A stretch of 64,000 nucleotides of DNA, taken from NCBI GenBank assembly GCA_013400155.1, contig VXBM01001220.1:62001-126000 (forward strand), read 5' to 3'. This DNA comes from Helopsaltes ochotensis (taxonomy: Eukaryota > Chordata > Aves > Passeriformes > Locustellidae). The translations under genes were made by a program, and so were the position numbers. The notes under the pieces were generated by a model. That model saw only the letters and a program-made list of their open reading frames with translations, searched no databases and was not told where the DNA came from. Shown here piece by piece: positions 14,651 to 27,300 of this stretch (positions within the stretch are counted from its first letter, which is position 1; each line of letters begins with the position of its first letter).

Positions 14651-16752
14651 TTCTTTGCTTAAGTTGAAAATGATTTTTGCAAAGTGGTAAAGTCATTGAG
14701 GAATACAAGATTTGTGGAAAACTATCCTGATTCAGTTTCACAGGTCATGTGTCATTGGAACATGACACTTGATTTTTGCACACACACTGCAAAAGTTAAT
14801 TTTCATGGCCTTAAGCTTTTTCAAACTTATTTAGGGAATGAAGAGGACTGGACAGCCCTTTAAATACTACCTAGACACAAAACTTCTTAAACTGGACAGG
14901 CTAGATTCCATTTTTTTCAATTTTGTGTCTGCTTAAAGTGACAGAATAAAGTCTGCACCTGAGGCATTGCAGTGAAGCAATTAAAATAAATCCGTTAGCA
15001 ACCAGAGGGCAATTAAATATGTTCAGAAACAACATCTGTCACAAGCTTTAACTCTAATTAACTGTTAGAATTCTTGCAGGCCACTTAAATATGTGCCAGT
15101 TATACAATTTTTTTTTTATTTACATGATTTTACTTTTATTTTGCCAAATGTAGTGAATAAATTTAAATTATCAAGAAGTATCTTCCTTTCATAGGTCTTT
15201 GTTTTGTGCAAAAGCCAAATCATTATCTTTATTATATTTTTGAACTAAAGTGGCTCAAAAAAGTGATAAGGAACCATTCTTCAATTAAATCACCATGATG
15301 GGAAGATAAATACACAAACTTGGCTTCTTTTATGCAGTAGTGAATAAAAAGTCATAATTTTTATTTTGGCTTTTGGCATGAAATTAAGTACTTAATGAGT
15401 AGATACTTCCATTATATAAAATATGTAATGTCCCTAATCACCACACTCCCTGGATGAATTTGGAAAGAGTCCTGGGGAGTGAAACTATTAAAACCAAGAG
15501 GCTTCTGTTGCCTTGGGTACAAAAGCTCATCTCATTTACACAAAATGGAAAACTTTTGAGGACATAAATCTTACACAAGTATGCTGTAAAATCAGTAAAA
15601 CACAAAACGATTTTTCTAAGAGAGGTGGTGGATGCCTCATCCCTGGCAAATTTCAAGGTCAGGCTGGACAGGGCTCTGAGAAACCTCATCAAATGTCCCT
15701 GGTTATTGCAGGAAGGTTGGAATAAATGACCTCTAGAGTACTTCCCAAATTATTCAATGATTCTATGATTTTAATCACTTTCATCTCAAAGAGAATTTTT
15801 ATAGTTAAGTAGATATTTAAAATAGATATGGTTTTGAAGCGTCCCACACTGGTAATACACACTTACTTTTGATTTTGTTGTGATCAAGATGAAGGTGCTC
15901 AAGGTGAGCATTGATTGGTGGAATTTTAGTGAGCTGATTGTGAGACAGCTGTAGGTCTAGAATAGATGAAACATTAAACCCATTCGCAGGGATACCATCA
16001 TCAGATAATTTATTGTAGTTCAGCCTAAGGAAAGTCACTTTGGGTATTGCACTGAAGTAGTTTTCTGGTATAACTTCAATGGAGTTGTTGTCCAGAAACA
16101 GCTGCAGTGTATTAGCTGGAATGCTTAAAGGCATTTTCTTGAGTGAATTTTTCGCTATGTTGAGTTGCATAAGGTTGTTGAGGCCTTGGAAGGTGTCACT
16201 TTGAAGAGCGCTGTCCAACAAACTGTTCTGGTGCAGGTCTAACATAGTAAGGTTTTCCAAGTGGCTGAAGACTCCTTCTGGGATTCTGGAGATTTTGTTT
16301 CTAGCTAATCTTAGCTGTTCCAGACCCACTGGCAATGGGGCAGGCACCTCTTCCAATTCATTATCTTCAAGGAATAAGTAAAGCAGTCTTTTCAGCTTGC
16401 TCAGCACACCATTCTCAATTCCACCGTTTGTGATCTTATTCTTGTTTAGATTTATCCATCTCAGATGAGTGGCATTCACAAAAGGCTTCTCTGAAAGCGT
16501 TTCAATTTGATTGTTTTGAAGATAGAGGTACCAAATTCTTGCTGGAATTGGAGGTATTTCTTTAAGTCCTTTGTTATCACAGTATAATGCATTGGGGAAA
16601 CTAGGAGGACAAAAGCACTCCTTTGGACACTCAGAAGTATAGTGAGACCAATGGTCAGGATCCAGATCATCATAAACTTGTCTCACAGTTCGAGTCCACA
16701 CAGAATTGACCAAGAATAAGAGCAAAAGGCTTGTATAGACTTTTAGAATCAT
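11146..16752 (-). CDS. KERA: Keratocan, complete coding sequence in two coding exons
   Basis: Class II SLRP, a secreted corneal keratan-sulfate proteoglycan that binds collagen fibrils and helps set their spacing and corneal transparency. Joining 16752-15867 to 11318-11146 gives 352 residues, the usual length. Residues 1-20 are a hydrophobic signal peptide, followed by a Tyr/Asp-containing N-terminus. The class II cysteine cluster C-X3-C-X-C-X9-C spans residues 42-58. A run of leucine-rich repeats follows, then the C-terminal ear repeat with Cys303 and Cys343, ending in Leu-Gln-Ala-Val-Val-Ile. N-glycosylation sequons lie at 93, 167, 222, 260 and 298. The start is the ATG at 16752: a pyrimidine tract and AG acceptor lie just upstream, so an earlier in-frame ATG at 16782 is intronic. 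Ser296 is split by the phase-1 intron. LUM and DCN follow in the same orientation at higher coordinates. Confidence 0.97.
12387..12433. repeat. 22-bp tandem duplication with T/C tract
   Basis: The unit CATAACTTAC followed by a T run and a C run occurs twice in tandem, at 12387-12408 and from 12409. The second copy has a longer T run. It looks like replication slippage in KERA intron 2. Confidence 0.8.
14577..14648. repeat. Uninterrupted T homopolymer, 72 nt
   Basis: Seventy-two consecutive T residues lie between AAGAATAAC and AGTTCTTTGC. On the minus strand this is a poly(A) run in KERA sense orientation. I see no element body or clear target-site duplication beside it. The poly-Phe and poly-Lys open frames across it are artefacts. 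Confidence 0.95.
15611..15770 (+). mobile_element. CR1 LINE 3' end fragment
   Basis: It matches the CR1 3' end in plus orientation: AGAGGTGGTGGATGCCTCAT, then 'ggtcaggctggacagggctc', 'gttggaataaatgacctc', and the terminal TTCTATGATT. It sits in KERA intron 2, antisense to KERA, and ends 96 bp from the exon 2 donor. It is truncated to about 160 bp. Confidence 0.9.
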
Positions 16753-16761
16753 GGTGTTTGC
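15867..16761 (-). CDS. KERA: KERA exon 2 (start codon, LRR domain)
   Basis: The acceptor is a T/C-rich tract ending CCAAG, with the exon starting at 16761, nine bases before the ATG at 16752-16750. The donor is AAAA|GTAAGT with GTAAGT at 15866-15861. The coding part is 886 nt and ends in phase 1. It encodes the signal peptide, N-terminal Cys cluster and most of the leucine-rich repeats. Confidence 0.95.
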
Positions 16762-18094
16762 CTTGGAAGGGGAAAAAAACAATTAGCTGTTTCTCAATAA
16801 AACTCCCAAGCAGCATACTAGATTAACAAAACAGTTTTGCATATAAAATATTATTGCCTTTATAAACAGCCAAATTCTGTTCTCTAGGGTATTATCCATG
16901 GCCTGTAAAGCAAAAACTGAAAAGTAATGTAAGAGGTATAAACAATTCTGTGGTATATGTTGATAAAAATTTCCCTGATTCAGCTTAGACTCTACATTGG
17001 CTACCAGTTTAACTGATGGTCACGCAATACCATTTCAAAGAATATGAAAATATAGATCATTTCTGGACAATAAATCAGTGCTCCTCTAAATTTGTGTAAG
17101 TTTTCCCATACAGACCAATAATCTACATTATATAATGGTTAATCTTCAGAAAAGATATAATTACCATGATGATATAAATATAATTGTACTCTGTGTTCCT
17201 CCTTTTAAAATTAATCATACCCTCTTTTCTGTTTTTGTTCTCTTACATTATAATGACATCTGGATCAGATTTTCCGGTTTTGTTTTTTCTTCATAGAAAA
17301 GTGGAAGATCAAATAGTGTTTTAACAGCTGGTTGTTGGGCATGCTCTTAAAAGCTTGGAGGGAATATGTTTGACTAATCCATTCCCTGCCTCACTCACTC
17401 TCTCCTATGCAAAGTTACAAATTCCCTTCCCCACAGCAAACAGACAAAACAAGTACCTGCTTTAAATGATACAAAGGATCATTGTCCTAACAAAATTATA
17501 TCCACAAAAAGTAAATCCTAACCAAAGTATTCATATACATTTATGCATCTTTTAATTTTTTTTCCTACTTAAAATTATTTAATAATGATAAATTATTATC
17601 AAAATCATCACTGATGATTCACTCAGAAAAGAAATATTTGTGTAGCCACAAAAACAGTGTCTTACAAACTGTTATCCTGCTTACTGCCTCATGAAGATTA
17701 ACAAGAATTTTGCAATGTAGAGGCAAAAGACTGATACCTGAAATTTCTGGTAAAATGTAGGAGGTTGGTTTTAGCAAAAATAATATTTAAATAAAAAGTA
17801 AATTCTCTCATACGATCAATGCATCAGTAGGGTTAAGAGCTCAGTTCAGTTGCTGCATATGATATGTAGTAATTTAATAGTTTTCAACACTGTTATTAGC
17901 AGTAACAAGTGCAGTGTCCTGTAGCTTTTCCAGCCCCAGAAACTGCTATCTGGAAGCATTCCAAACAAAGGGACAAATAAAGTATTTCTAAAGAAAAACA
18001 TTTCTATTTCACACAGTGAATTTGCAACCTTCTTACTCTGTAAATATTCATAATCTTAATAACACTTAAAAAAAAGAAATATAAAGTAATTTAC
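16762..18094 (-). other. KERA: Putative KERA intron 1
   Basis: About 1.3 kb between the exon 2 acceptor and a consensus donor at 18094-18093. No coding exon is visible. Its right boundary depends on the exon 1 prediction. Confidence 0.55.
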
Positions 18095-18190
18095 CTTGTT
18101 AGTCAAGTTCCTGGAGCTATCTGAAGCGAGTTAGAAATCACTGTAAATTCACCGCTTTTGGCTGCTAACCACTGTGTTTGTTTCCTGTCC
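18095..18190 (-). other. KERA: Putative KERA exon 1 (5' UTR)
   Basis: SLRP class II genes usually have a short non-coding first exon. On the minus strand a stretch ending AACAAG is followed by GTAAAT, a good donor at 18094. About 100 bp upstream is an AT-rich TTTTATATG element near 18206-18217 that could act as a weak TATA box. Splicing to the acceptor at 16762 would give a leader without coding content. The transcription start is not determined. Confidence 0.45.
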
Positions 18191-21100
18191 TCCTCAGAAT
18201 TAGCAGCATATAAAACTGGAAGTACATACTAGTATTCCCAGATGTATTTCCATGCACACCTTATTTGCTATTGCTACTAGTTTGACATTGTTTCAGAGTT
18301 TGGGCTTACCTCAGCTTTCTTGGATCTTCTTCTCTTTCTATTGGTCCCTGTTGTTGGACTGTAATAGCTTGAGTCAGGCTACAAGCCGTGTTCTAGGAAT
18401 ACAGCCTCATATATACGCATCAGTGGTTCCAGCTTTTAACCCCTGAAATAGCTAAAGCACCTCAGCACCTAGGCAGGGAAAGAAGGAAATCCTGGCCTTA
18501 GATATCAAGCAGCCACAGAGCTGAAGGCATTGGATTTTTTATGTTCTATCAGATGAGGGGAGCTGGTTTAGATGAAACAGGTAACCCAAAGTGTACATTT
18601 ATTCAACATTTTTCGTAGAAGATACTTTACACGCAAAGCTGAATTACATCATAACTCATTCTCATAATACCTGAATTGGCCACAAAAAATTAAAACCAGT
18701 GCCATCTGTTTCTACGGAAATATTTTATTTGATTTTTATTAAATGCAGATGCTGCCATGCCATTTAAAGACAAAATTCTTGATTATGAGAAGAGAGCAAA
18801 AGCATTTGCTAAGAATTTTTTAATAACATATTTTCAGTTCTTTAAAGATTAAAATCTCACCTTTTCTTTTTTGTTCAGAGAGATATTTACATATATTTAT
18901 ACAAAGTTATAATATTCCCCAGTGCCTCCTGCAATTTTCTTTTATCATTGATCTAAAGCAAACTCTTTGCAGCCAACTTGCTCTCCAAAGATAGACACAT
19001 ATTTCTCACATTAAGTATTTTGGAAGATTTTTGTTTTCCTTTTTAGTCCAAACTTCAAGTTACAACTTCATATCAGAAAAACTATTCAAGTTCAAAGCCA
19101 GAACAATGACATAAATATTCTAAGGGAAAAGCTAATGAAAAATATTGAAAACAAAAAATATATCCTGGCACTTTTAATGAGTTATATTAGTTTTAAAACT
19201 TAGTTGCATAATTATTTTAATTCAGTTTCATCTGTTTGATTTTAACCATAAGACCTATAACAACTTTTCCCAAATTTCACAGATTCAGTAAAGCTAATGT
19301 TAAACATGTCATAATTATTTTTCATGAGTATATGTTTGTACTGCCATGTTTCTTGTTTATGAAAAAATACATCCTTACCATCATTAATTTTTGCATTGTT
19401 TATATACTTTAAAAAAAAAGTGCTTAAGTGTTTCACTCTTCTAGGATTCCAGGTCTTTCAACACCTGTTTTAAAGATTACCAGGGATTTCTTACAAAGCA
19501 GGTGTAAAACTGATTCCTTCATGGATACTAAGTAGAATATTTTAATAATTTAAATTAGATTAAATTAATTTACATCTATACCTAAAAATAAAGGTTCTAC
19601 TTTTAAGCAGATAGGACAGAAGTCATTAAAACACCCTATTTTCATTGAGTGTGACTTTAAACACCTAGAACTTAGAATGTTTAAGACTTAGACGTCCTGC
19701 AGCAGAGCTTTTACCCCACATTAGTGACAAGGATGCTTCTCAGCTGGAGTGCATCCAAGGGAGATGGGGAGAGGCAGAGGCACCACTGTGTGAAATTTAA
19801 AATGTCCACTTGTGAGCCATTTAAGGAGGCTTACCATGAAAAGTGCATCTATGATTCTTGTAAACAACAAGCAGTGCAGTATAAAACTGGTTTTCTTTTT
19901 TCTTTTGTGCTAAATTTTCACAAAGCATGGTAGAGAGAATATGGAGGAACTGAGGTCCCTTTGCCACTGAAGAATGAGCCGAGTCCATCCTGAGTGTTGT
20001 ACTGACGGGTCTAAAATTGCGAGTCCTGATGTCAGATATCTGCTGTTGCACACTAAAATGCATGTTGCCAGATGTTTATGTTTAGCAACAACAAAAAAGA
20101 TTGATTTGTCTTACACTTCATGGTGGTCTGAATTTGCCTGCTATTTTTACCTGCTAATCATGTCCAGATATTCATTCTGTTATCACAGAAGTTCCTGGCA
20201 GAGGGACTTGCTGTTTACCCTGTGGCAGGCAGTGATATTATTTGTATGAAATACTGTTCAGCAAGGGGTCACAAATAGCCCTTTGTGGATTTAGAGGCCA
20301 GGTATTTGATCCTTATCAGGCACTTTTCCATCTCATTCAAAGGAGGAATCCTTCACTAGGAGAAGCAAATAGCAAAATACATTTTCTAAGACTTTCATAA
20401 TAATGTGAATTTCCATTTCTTCTGACACAAACAAAGCAGAAAAAAATGTCAAAAAATGTCCTCAAAATCAGAAAGCAAGAGTGTGACAACTGTAATACAT
20501 ATTCTGACATGCTGCAGAGAAATACATCTGCAGAGATAAGTGATTGCCTGGGTGTCTAAGCAGACTTTGCGGAAAGTTTTCCATGAAACCTTTAAGATTA
20601 TGCACATATCATGCATTTGTTCTGTTCAGTCCTCTATCATCTGGTGTAAATATTTCTTATTTAAAGCTTGCACATTATGGTGATAAAGTTTTACAGACTA
20701 ATAAAAGACCATGTCCAAGATTTTCAAAAATGACTAATGGTTTGGGAGACACTTTGTTTTGCCTATCCAACCTGAGGCTCTTTCCAGAACCTTATTTTCA
20801 GTAAGAGACAGCTAAGAATTTTGTGTTAATGAGGTAATTGAGAAGCTAAGTGATCAAAGGCAAATATTAGTGAAACACAAAGGGCTCCTCAGACCATGTG
20901 CAATCTCCCAAAAAGTAACCGTATGAAAGATATTTGCACCACAATAAAAGGAAGTGGAAACAATATTACAGTAAAAATACTGTGGAAACCCATCCTGAAT
21001 TTTGGAGATAATTCTAAGAGATACTGTTGGGATTGTTCTAGTTAGAGAAAGATGTCTGAAGATATTACAGGATTTTTACTCCCTGTGTCTCCTTTCAATC

Positions 21101-21228
21101 CACACTGTTAATCAAGAGAATTTGCATTGAAAAAGTATAAAAAATGAGGAGCATCGACAACTGCAGGGGGTCGTAGCACCTTGAGAGACATGATGTACAT
21201 GCATGAAACTAAAGCAGCTCACAACAGT

Positions 21229-21274
21229 CTTTTTTAGTCTTCTAGTCTTGAGAAAGACTAGAAGAGTAAAAAAG
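21229..21274. repeat. Near-perfect snap-back inverted repeat
   Basis: Two 21-nt arms (21229-21249 and 21254-21274) are reverse complements except for one mismatch at the ninth position. They are separated by GAGA. Either strand could fold into a 21-bp stem with a four-base loop. No terminator function applies here; see the findings. Confidence 0.9.
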
Positions 21275-24200
21275 ATAGACTAGACTGGGAGTGCTGTTTG
21301 GAGCTGTTGTTCTGTTTTAGCATCAGAGTTGCTGACAGTGAAAAAATGCATCACTTTCTTTCAGTAATGGCTGCCATATGTCTCAGATTGAATTCGAAGC
21401 AAGGTCTGTTAAGCATCAAGCATGTGTATAGTTCATCACCAGGCAAACCCAGGAGTATACTGCAAGCAGAGCTTATTCATTAGCCCCGTGGATTGCTCCA
21501 TTTAGCAAAGGCTGCGATCCAGGGTGCCTAAATTTGGGCAGTACTTTACTAAAAACTATGTGCCTTGCTCCACAGGACAATCGGTTCCTCTGAAACAGGC
21601 TTTTGAATTATCTTCAAAAGCTGAAGACAGTTTGTGTATCCTTCATCCCATACTCCAATGGTAGCTCCAGACACCTTCATGGGGGTGCTGACTTTTACTC
21701 AGGGTTCAGTCTGCCTCTTTCAGTTCTGATGACAGGCATGTAGTGAATCACTTTCTGCATTGCTGCTCTGAGTTTTACCCAGAGTCAAAAAGACAAAACT
21801 TCTATTTCCAAACAGTTCTTTGACCACCAGACAGTGATATATCTCAATTAATGATATCTGCTGCTCCTTTTAAAAAACAGCCGCAAAAGGTCAGCAAGAT
21901 CAAAGAGTCTAAAAGAAAGCAGATGACTGAGCCCTTCAGGCAAGCCCAAGGGACACTGCAGACAGATCAAAGGAGCAGCCCAGATGTTCCAGACCCTGCT
22001 CCTATGGATGTATTTTACTCTACATCATTCCTAGTGAACAAAAGAAATTAAAACAAAACAGACTTAGGAGCAGGAATGCTGAACCTCTTCTAGAAGTCTA
22101 GAATTACCTGCTTAGAGCTCTCAGTGGAAGAAATTGCATTTCTTATTTAAATAGGCAGTTTTTTGTGCATATGCAGGCATCTAAAGTATAAGAAATTTAG
22201 GAGGGGAGCTTTCAGTTCAGATCAGAATATTTGCTAAAAGAAACCCCGGGGATCAGTTTGACTGGCTTAATTTGTTAAATGGAGATGTTGCCTGACCTCT
22301 TGTTTATATAGGATTTAGGAAGATAAGATCCCATTCTAAAAGTCCAGAAGCAAAACTCTAGCTGTTTACTTTGTGCACAAATTCACGTCCTTATCAAAAC
22401 TACAGTGGGAACTGAGTAGCTCAGCTAAAAGGGTCATTGCAGAGCAGCACATTTCAGGAAAGAACAACTATGGAAAAGGGCTCAGCTTTTATGGGAAATA
22501 TATTGGTCTCCTGAATATGCTTCATTAAATAATTTTTTGGCACTCTGTTCCCTTTCTCTCTGTTTTGAACTCTTTACCACAGTGACACCAAAATGGTTCC
22601 GTGACACAATGCCAAGATCTGGTATTTGTCTTGGCTTGCTAGGTTTACTTTACCTACTATGTAAATGTTGCTGTCAATCTCTTCTTTGTTTTCATGCTTT
22701 CAACAATTTCAACACTGGAACAAATCTATCCTATCCTGGGACTCAATTTTTACATATCTTAAATTAAAATATCTAATGTGCATTTATCAATTACACATAT
22801 ATATTGAGTTGCTGGGACCATGTGTAGCTACTTAGATGATTTATATTTTCCAGACAACTAATGGTAAATGAAAACATGTATTAGTGGTCTGATGCCCATT
22901 CTGTAAACCTGCAATTTTGAACCATAGACTATCAAGGATTAAATATTCTGAGATAATATAAGCATAGTAAAAACAAACCAGTTTTACTATTCTTTAATTA
23001 TACCCTTAATTTGTGTTAACTTCTATTTTCTTCTTTTCTTCTGTTGTTAAATAAGTCAAAAAATATTTTAATTCATCTTCATTTTAGGTCCCCACAGTAA
23101 GACAATGGACTCTTGAAGTTTAAGCTTATACAAAGTTCTGTCCTCTAAAATGAATGACAAGGGTTGCATAAAAGACAACTCCCACAACTTAATGAAAAAA
23201 ATATTTTATTCCCCTTATAGTAATGATCTGCTACAGTGATTTTGCCACGTGAGAAATTCAAAGTTCGGGGACTTTTTTAGTATTTAGAAAGAAAAGCCAA
23301 ATGGCATAAGCTATATGAAAACTCAGCTCTTATTTTCCATTAATTGTAGTAATTTTTGTTCTAATTTTTAATGCAGATGCTCTTGGGAAATACTGAAATT
23401 AAACAGTAGACTATGTGATTTTTATTTTCTTAAACTGCAATATCAGTCATCACTTTCAAGAGCTGGCGTTTCCCAAAGCACTTGAGTTTTCTTCCAGAGT
23501 CCCAACTTCAAGTTCAAATCTTACTCACCATGACTACTCCAGTCACTGATTATCCTTTCATATGGAACATTTTGAAACTAAGTATAGTGTAGATGAAATT
23601 GCTCAACACCCAGCACTTTGATGCAAACTGACACCACCATTTTCTTTGAAGACAACTCTGGAGCCCAGCTCCATAGCGAATTTATCACCCATCCCTATCC
23701 AAGCATCATGCAGTGCTCCAAAGCCCTAAATAATGACCTCAATAACCCTAAATAATCAAAGGGGTGTTCTTCAACAGTACCTGCCTTTTTCTTAGGTGAT
23801 TCCATGCTCTTTATGGTGGCAGCTGGGAATGCCAGTAGTAAACGCCTAGTTCTCTTCTGCATTTTCTGTATAATGCATACCTCAGCACAAGGCTGTGATT
23901 TTCACTAGGAGCAACACACCTTTCCTTCTCCTGAATCAGTGGTGGGAATAATAAAATTGCAGGGGATGATTCCTCTTACCCAAACCTAGGAACCTGATTT
24001 TTTAAAAATCTCTCCCTTTTTTTATACAATTAATCACAAATTATTTGTCAAATCAATGCAGCATTGCACATAATTTTGGGAACTTACTGGTCTTACTGTT
24101 TATTTTTTGACAGCAAAATGGCCGTAATGATAAAATCTAAAGGTGAAGTTCAGGAAACATTTGTTCATGTAGTTCATGTAGAAACCGCTGTGCCTAGTAA

Positions 24201-25626
24201 GATGGATGGCAAAATCACATTATGTGATACTGGAAAGATGATGGAAATAGGAATTTTGAAAGACTTGTTTATCTTCAAGACAGCTTATTGCTAAATTAGT
24301 TTATAAGGTATGAAATTTTTAAAGACTTCCAGTACTTCTGTCTGAAATATTACACCTTTCAATGAAAGCATTATCAACAATAAAAATATATTTTTACAAG
24401 TATTATTTAACAGATTTCAAAGTGTCTTCATAATTATTTGAATATGTGCTCTAATCCAGTATACCAAGTACCATGACAGACTTGTATGCATTGCCCCACA
24501 CTGGGATTCACAGAATAAACACAAAACTGCTTTTTTTTTTTTTTCCACAGTGCATTAGCTTTCCTCTTTTTCAGAAGTTAGGTGCATTTGGCTAAATCCC
24601 TTTGTTTCTACACTGTCATATGGACGCTGAATAATATTTTGCCTTTCATGTATTTACCTAATTTCTTCACTTCCTTCTTAGTTAGACTTTATTTTCTGCT
24701 TTTCTTTAACAATTTCAGAATAAAAAGTATGCTATATCACAAAGGTACCACACAGGTACCATATAAGAGGGATTATACTTAAAAAAATTATTCTAGTAAT
24801 CAAAACTTGTTAAAAATATTGTGTTATTTGATCTGTAGATTAAGAATTCAAATTATGGAAATGAAGATAATTCACCTCTTAAGGGGTGACACCCACAGAA
24901 CATCATGTTTATAGCACTAAAAAGTAGCAGTATGTACCTTTTAGCCCACAATCACAATCTTATCTCAGAACAGGGGTATAGTGTGATAAAAAGTACTCCA
25001 GCCTCTAAAGCTGCTTTTCTTTACACAATGAAGTGCTGATTTGCCCTGATACTTGAACCTGACCTTTCTACATTCAAGGTGAGTGTCCTAAAGTGCAGTT
25101 AGCACTCCTTTTCTTTCTCTGTACCAACGGATGTTGAACTTTTCAGACTAAGTAGGAAAGAGAGTTGTTTCTGTGTGAAAGCCTTAAGGCCCACCAATTA
25201 AGTTCCTTTTCTTACGGATGGAAAACCTTTTAACCAATATCTGAATCTGAAAAAAAAATTCATAACCAAAATGTCCACCATGAGCACTCTCTCCTTTAGG
25301 ATGGTGGCATGTTTGCTAGTGCTGTCCCACATGGGAGAGTTAGATGGGCTGGATCTCTGATTTCACTGCCACTGCTCAATCACAAACGTTAAAATGGGAG
25401 CAGATACGCACAAGCCAGCAAAGGTATCAAAAGAAAGATTCCACTGTTCCTGCCTATGGAATCTATACCCAAATGTCAGCTGAGTTAGGATTTTGTGGGT
25501 ATCACAGGAATTGGACTGGAACCTGAAACAAGAAATTTTCCACATGAATTCCATGCTAAACTCTTCAGCTGTAGAACTGGTTGTTAAAATTGATACTGTT
25601 CCCCATTGGTTATTAGTATTCTTAAA

Positions 25627-25855
25627 ATCACAGATGCACAGAAATTATAAATAAATTTGAAGAAATATCTGAAGGTTTTTTAGTTCAACCTCCTTCTAAA
25701 GCTAAGGCTAGCTTCAAAGACAAATCTGTCCCTGAGGGCACTGCCCATGCAAGTTAAGAAAATTTCTGAGGATGGAGAGTCTACCGCCCCCTTGGGCAAT
25801 CTGTGACCATGCTTTATGAACTCACTGTGAAGAATTTTTTGTATGTCCAGCTCAA
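25627..25855 (-). mobile_element. Old, diverged CR1 LINE fragment
   Basis: Plus-strand order matches an antisense CR1 3' end: AATCACAGATGCACAGAAA, 'ttttagttcaacctcctt', 'cccccttgggcaatctgtgacc', then 'ctcactgtgaagaattttttg'. The sequence has many substitutions and no open frame. Ends are approximate. Confidence 0.75.
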
Positions 25856-27300
25856 ATTTCTCTTTCTGGAGCTTTTTCTGTGCCTCCTTTCCCTTTCACT
25901 GTGCATGCTGGAACTGGACACTTTTCCTGTATCACCCTTTTAGGCAGTGGCACACTGAAATAAGTCATGGACTGAGACATCTGGTACATTCAGAGAGGCT
26001 AAGGGAAGTACCTTGGCATTACTTGGAAAGAAGAAGGTTGAGGGAAGTTCTCTCAACAGGTTCTGATCTATCATGAGTTGGACTGTTCTCAGTCTCACTG
26101 TTCACACTCTTTCATTTTTCATAAAAGTAATTGGTTTGCTGAAACAAGCTGAAAAGAATAATACATTTCTCTTGTGTTGTTAAATTGCAGCAATCAGGTG
26201 ACAAATCTCACTATCAGTTTGTGCTCTAGAAGCCAAAAGTTTAATATATTTTTCTTTGAAGGGAACAGTTGAGTTAAAAGCTCTCTGGAAATGGTTAAAT
26301 ACAATTTCCTATATATTTTTTCTGTACTTTGGGGAGTTTTGCATGCACTTCCTTCTATGTCACAGTGCCCAGGTGCTATTTCACAGTGATTCCCACTCTG
26401 ATTTGTTCACAAAGCCCCAAATTTAGACTTCATTCTGCAACGAAAATTCTAGCCAACTCGTAAAAAATTTTACTGTCAATCCTTCCTGTATATGGGTAAA
26501 AACCCAGCAACATTTATGAATTTTAAAATGAAGAAAAAAAGAAGGAGGGAAATGTTTCTATTGTTTTCTGAATCTCTCCTTTTGTTTTAGTCACAGGTTT
26601 CTTTGTGAATTGTGTTTTGATTTTGAACATCTGGAATTGGCAACATGCCGACTAAATGGTTTGGTATGAATTGGTTTAGGGTTTTTTTTCAGAGGTAATT
26701 GTTTCTGCTTTTGCTATAGAAACTAGCAAGTTTCTGTTTGAGTGTTTAATAACCTAGTAGTTGAAAAGAAAATAGTACCCGTGGGATGATCTGTACTTGC
26801 AAGCAAGCCACTTACAGCTCTCAGTTACTAACACATGTTTTTTAGTGTGTTCCAAGATGCTGACAATATTTGGACTATTTATTCCTGGGTGGAATATACT
26901 ACCATGTCTTTACCATGTGTGGCTGCATTTTACTCGCCACCTGTGGTTTCTGAGAGATTTCACTGTTCTTTTGACAATACTGAAACATTAATTTGCACGT
27001 TTTCATAGTGCCATGATTCTCGTACTGCAAACTTCATAAGGCATCAATTTATTGGCCAACACAAGTATAGTGGCACGTGTCAAATTATATGTACAAACGT
27101 ATCAAAACATCCAAGTAGAGAAAGAAGTTTATTTAACCTTATAATAAATTTTAATAATAATAGAACAGCTTAGATTTTCTTGTCTTAACCTGTTTTTTGA
27201 TTTTTTTTTTTATTTTATAAAAGAAAAGAAAGAAAGAAACATAGTTGTCAATGATATGGACAAAAGGACACTATTTGATATGTTTTATTTTCTACAGTCT

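Larger units (their letters stand above)
11319..15866 (-). other. KERA: KERA intron 2
   Basis: A 4.5-kb GT-AG intron in phase 1. It holds a 22-bp tandem duplication near 12.4 kb, a 72-nt T homopolymer at 14577-14648 and a CR1 fragment at 15611-15770. No other coding exon is visible. The open frame at 12089-12532 (-) crosses the T/C-rich duplication and shows no family resemblance. Confidence 0.85.
18220..27300. other. KERA-LUM intergenic region
   Basis: About 9 kb of AT-rich DNA between the 5' end of KERA and the 3' end of LUM. Inside I recognise an inverted repeat at 21229-21274 and an old CR1 fragment near 25.7 kb. The short open frames show no domain. Regulatory elements of KERA would be expected in the left part, but none can be named from sequence alone. 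Confidence 0.65.

Noticed and set aside
14487..14741. Poly-Phe and poly-Lys open frames
   Set aside because: They come from translating the T homopolymer.
15817..15866. Apparent C-terminus of keratocan after exon 2
   Set aside because: This is intronic read-through beyond the donor at 15866. The conserved ear is encoded in exon 3 at 11146-11318.
16753..16782. Upstream in-frame ATG extending KERA by ten codons
   Set aside because: A pyrimidine tract and AG acceptor at 16763-16762 place this ATG in intron 1. The ATG at 16752 is followed by a proper signal peptide.
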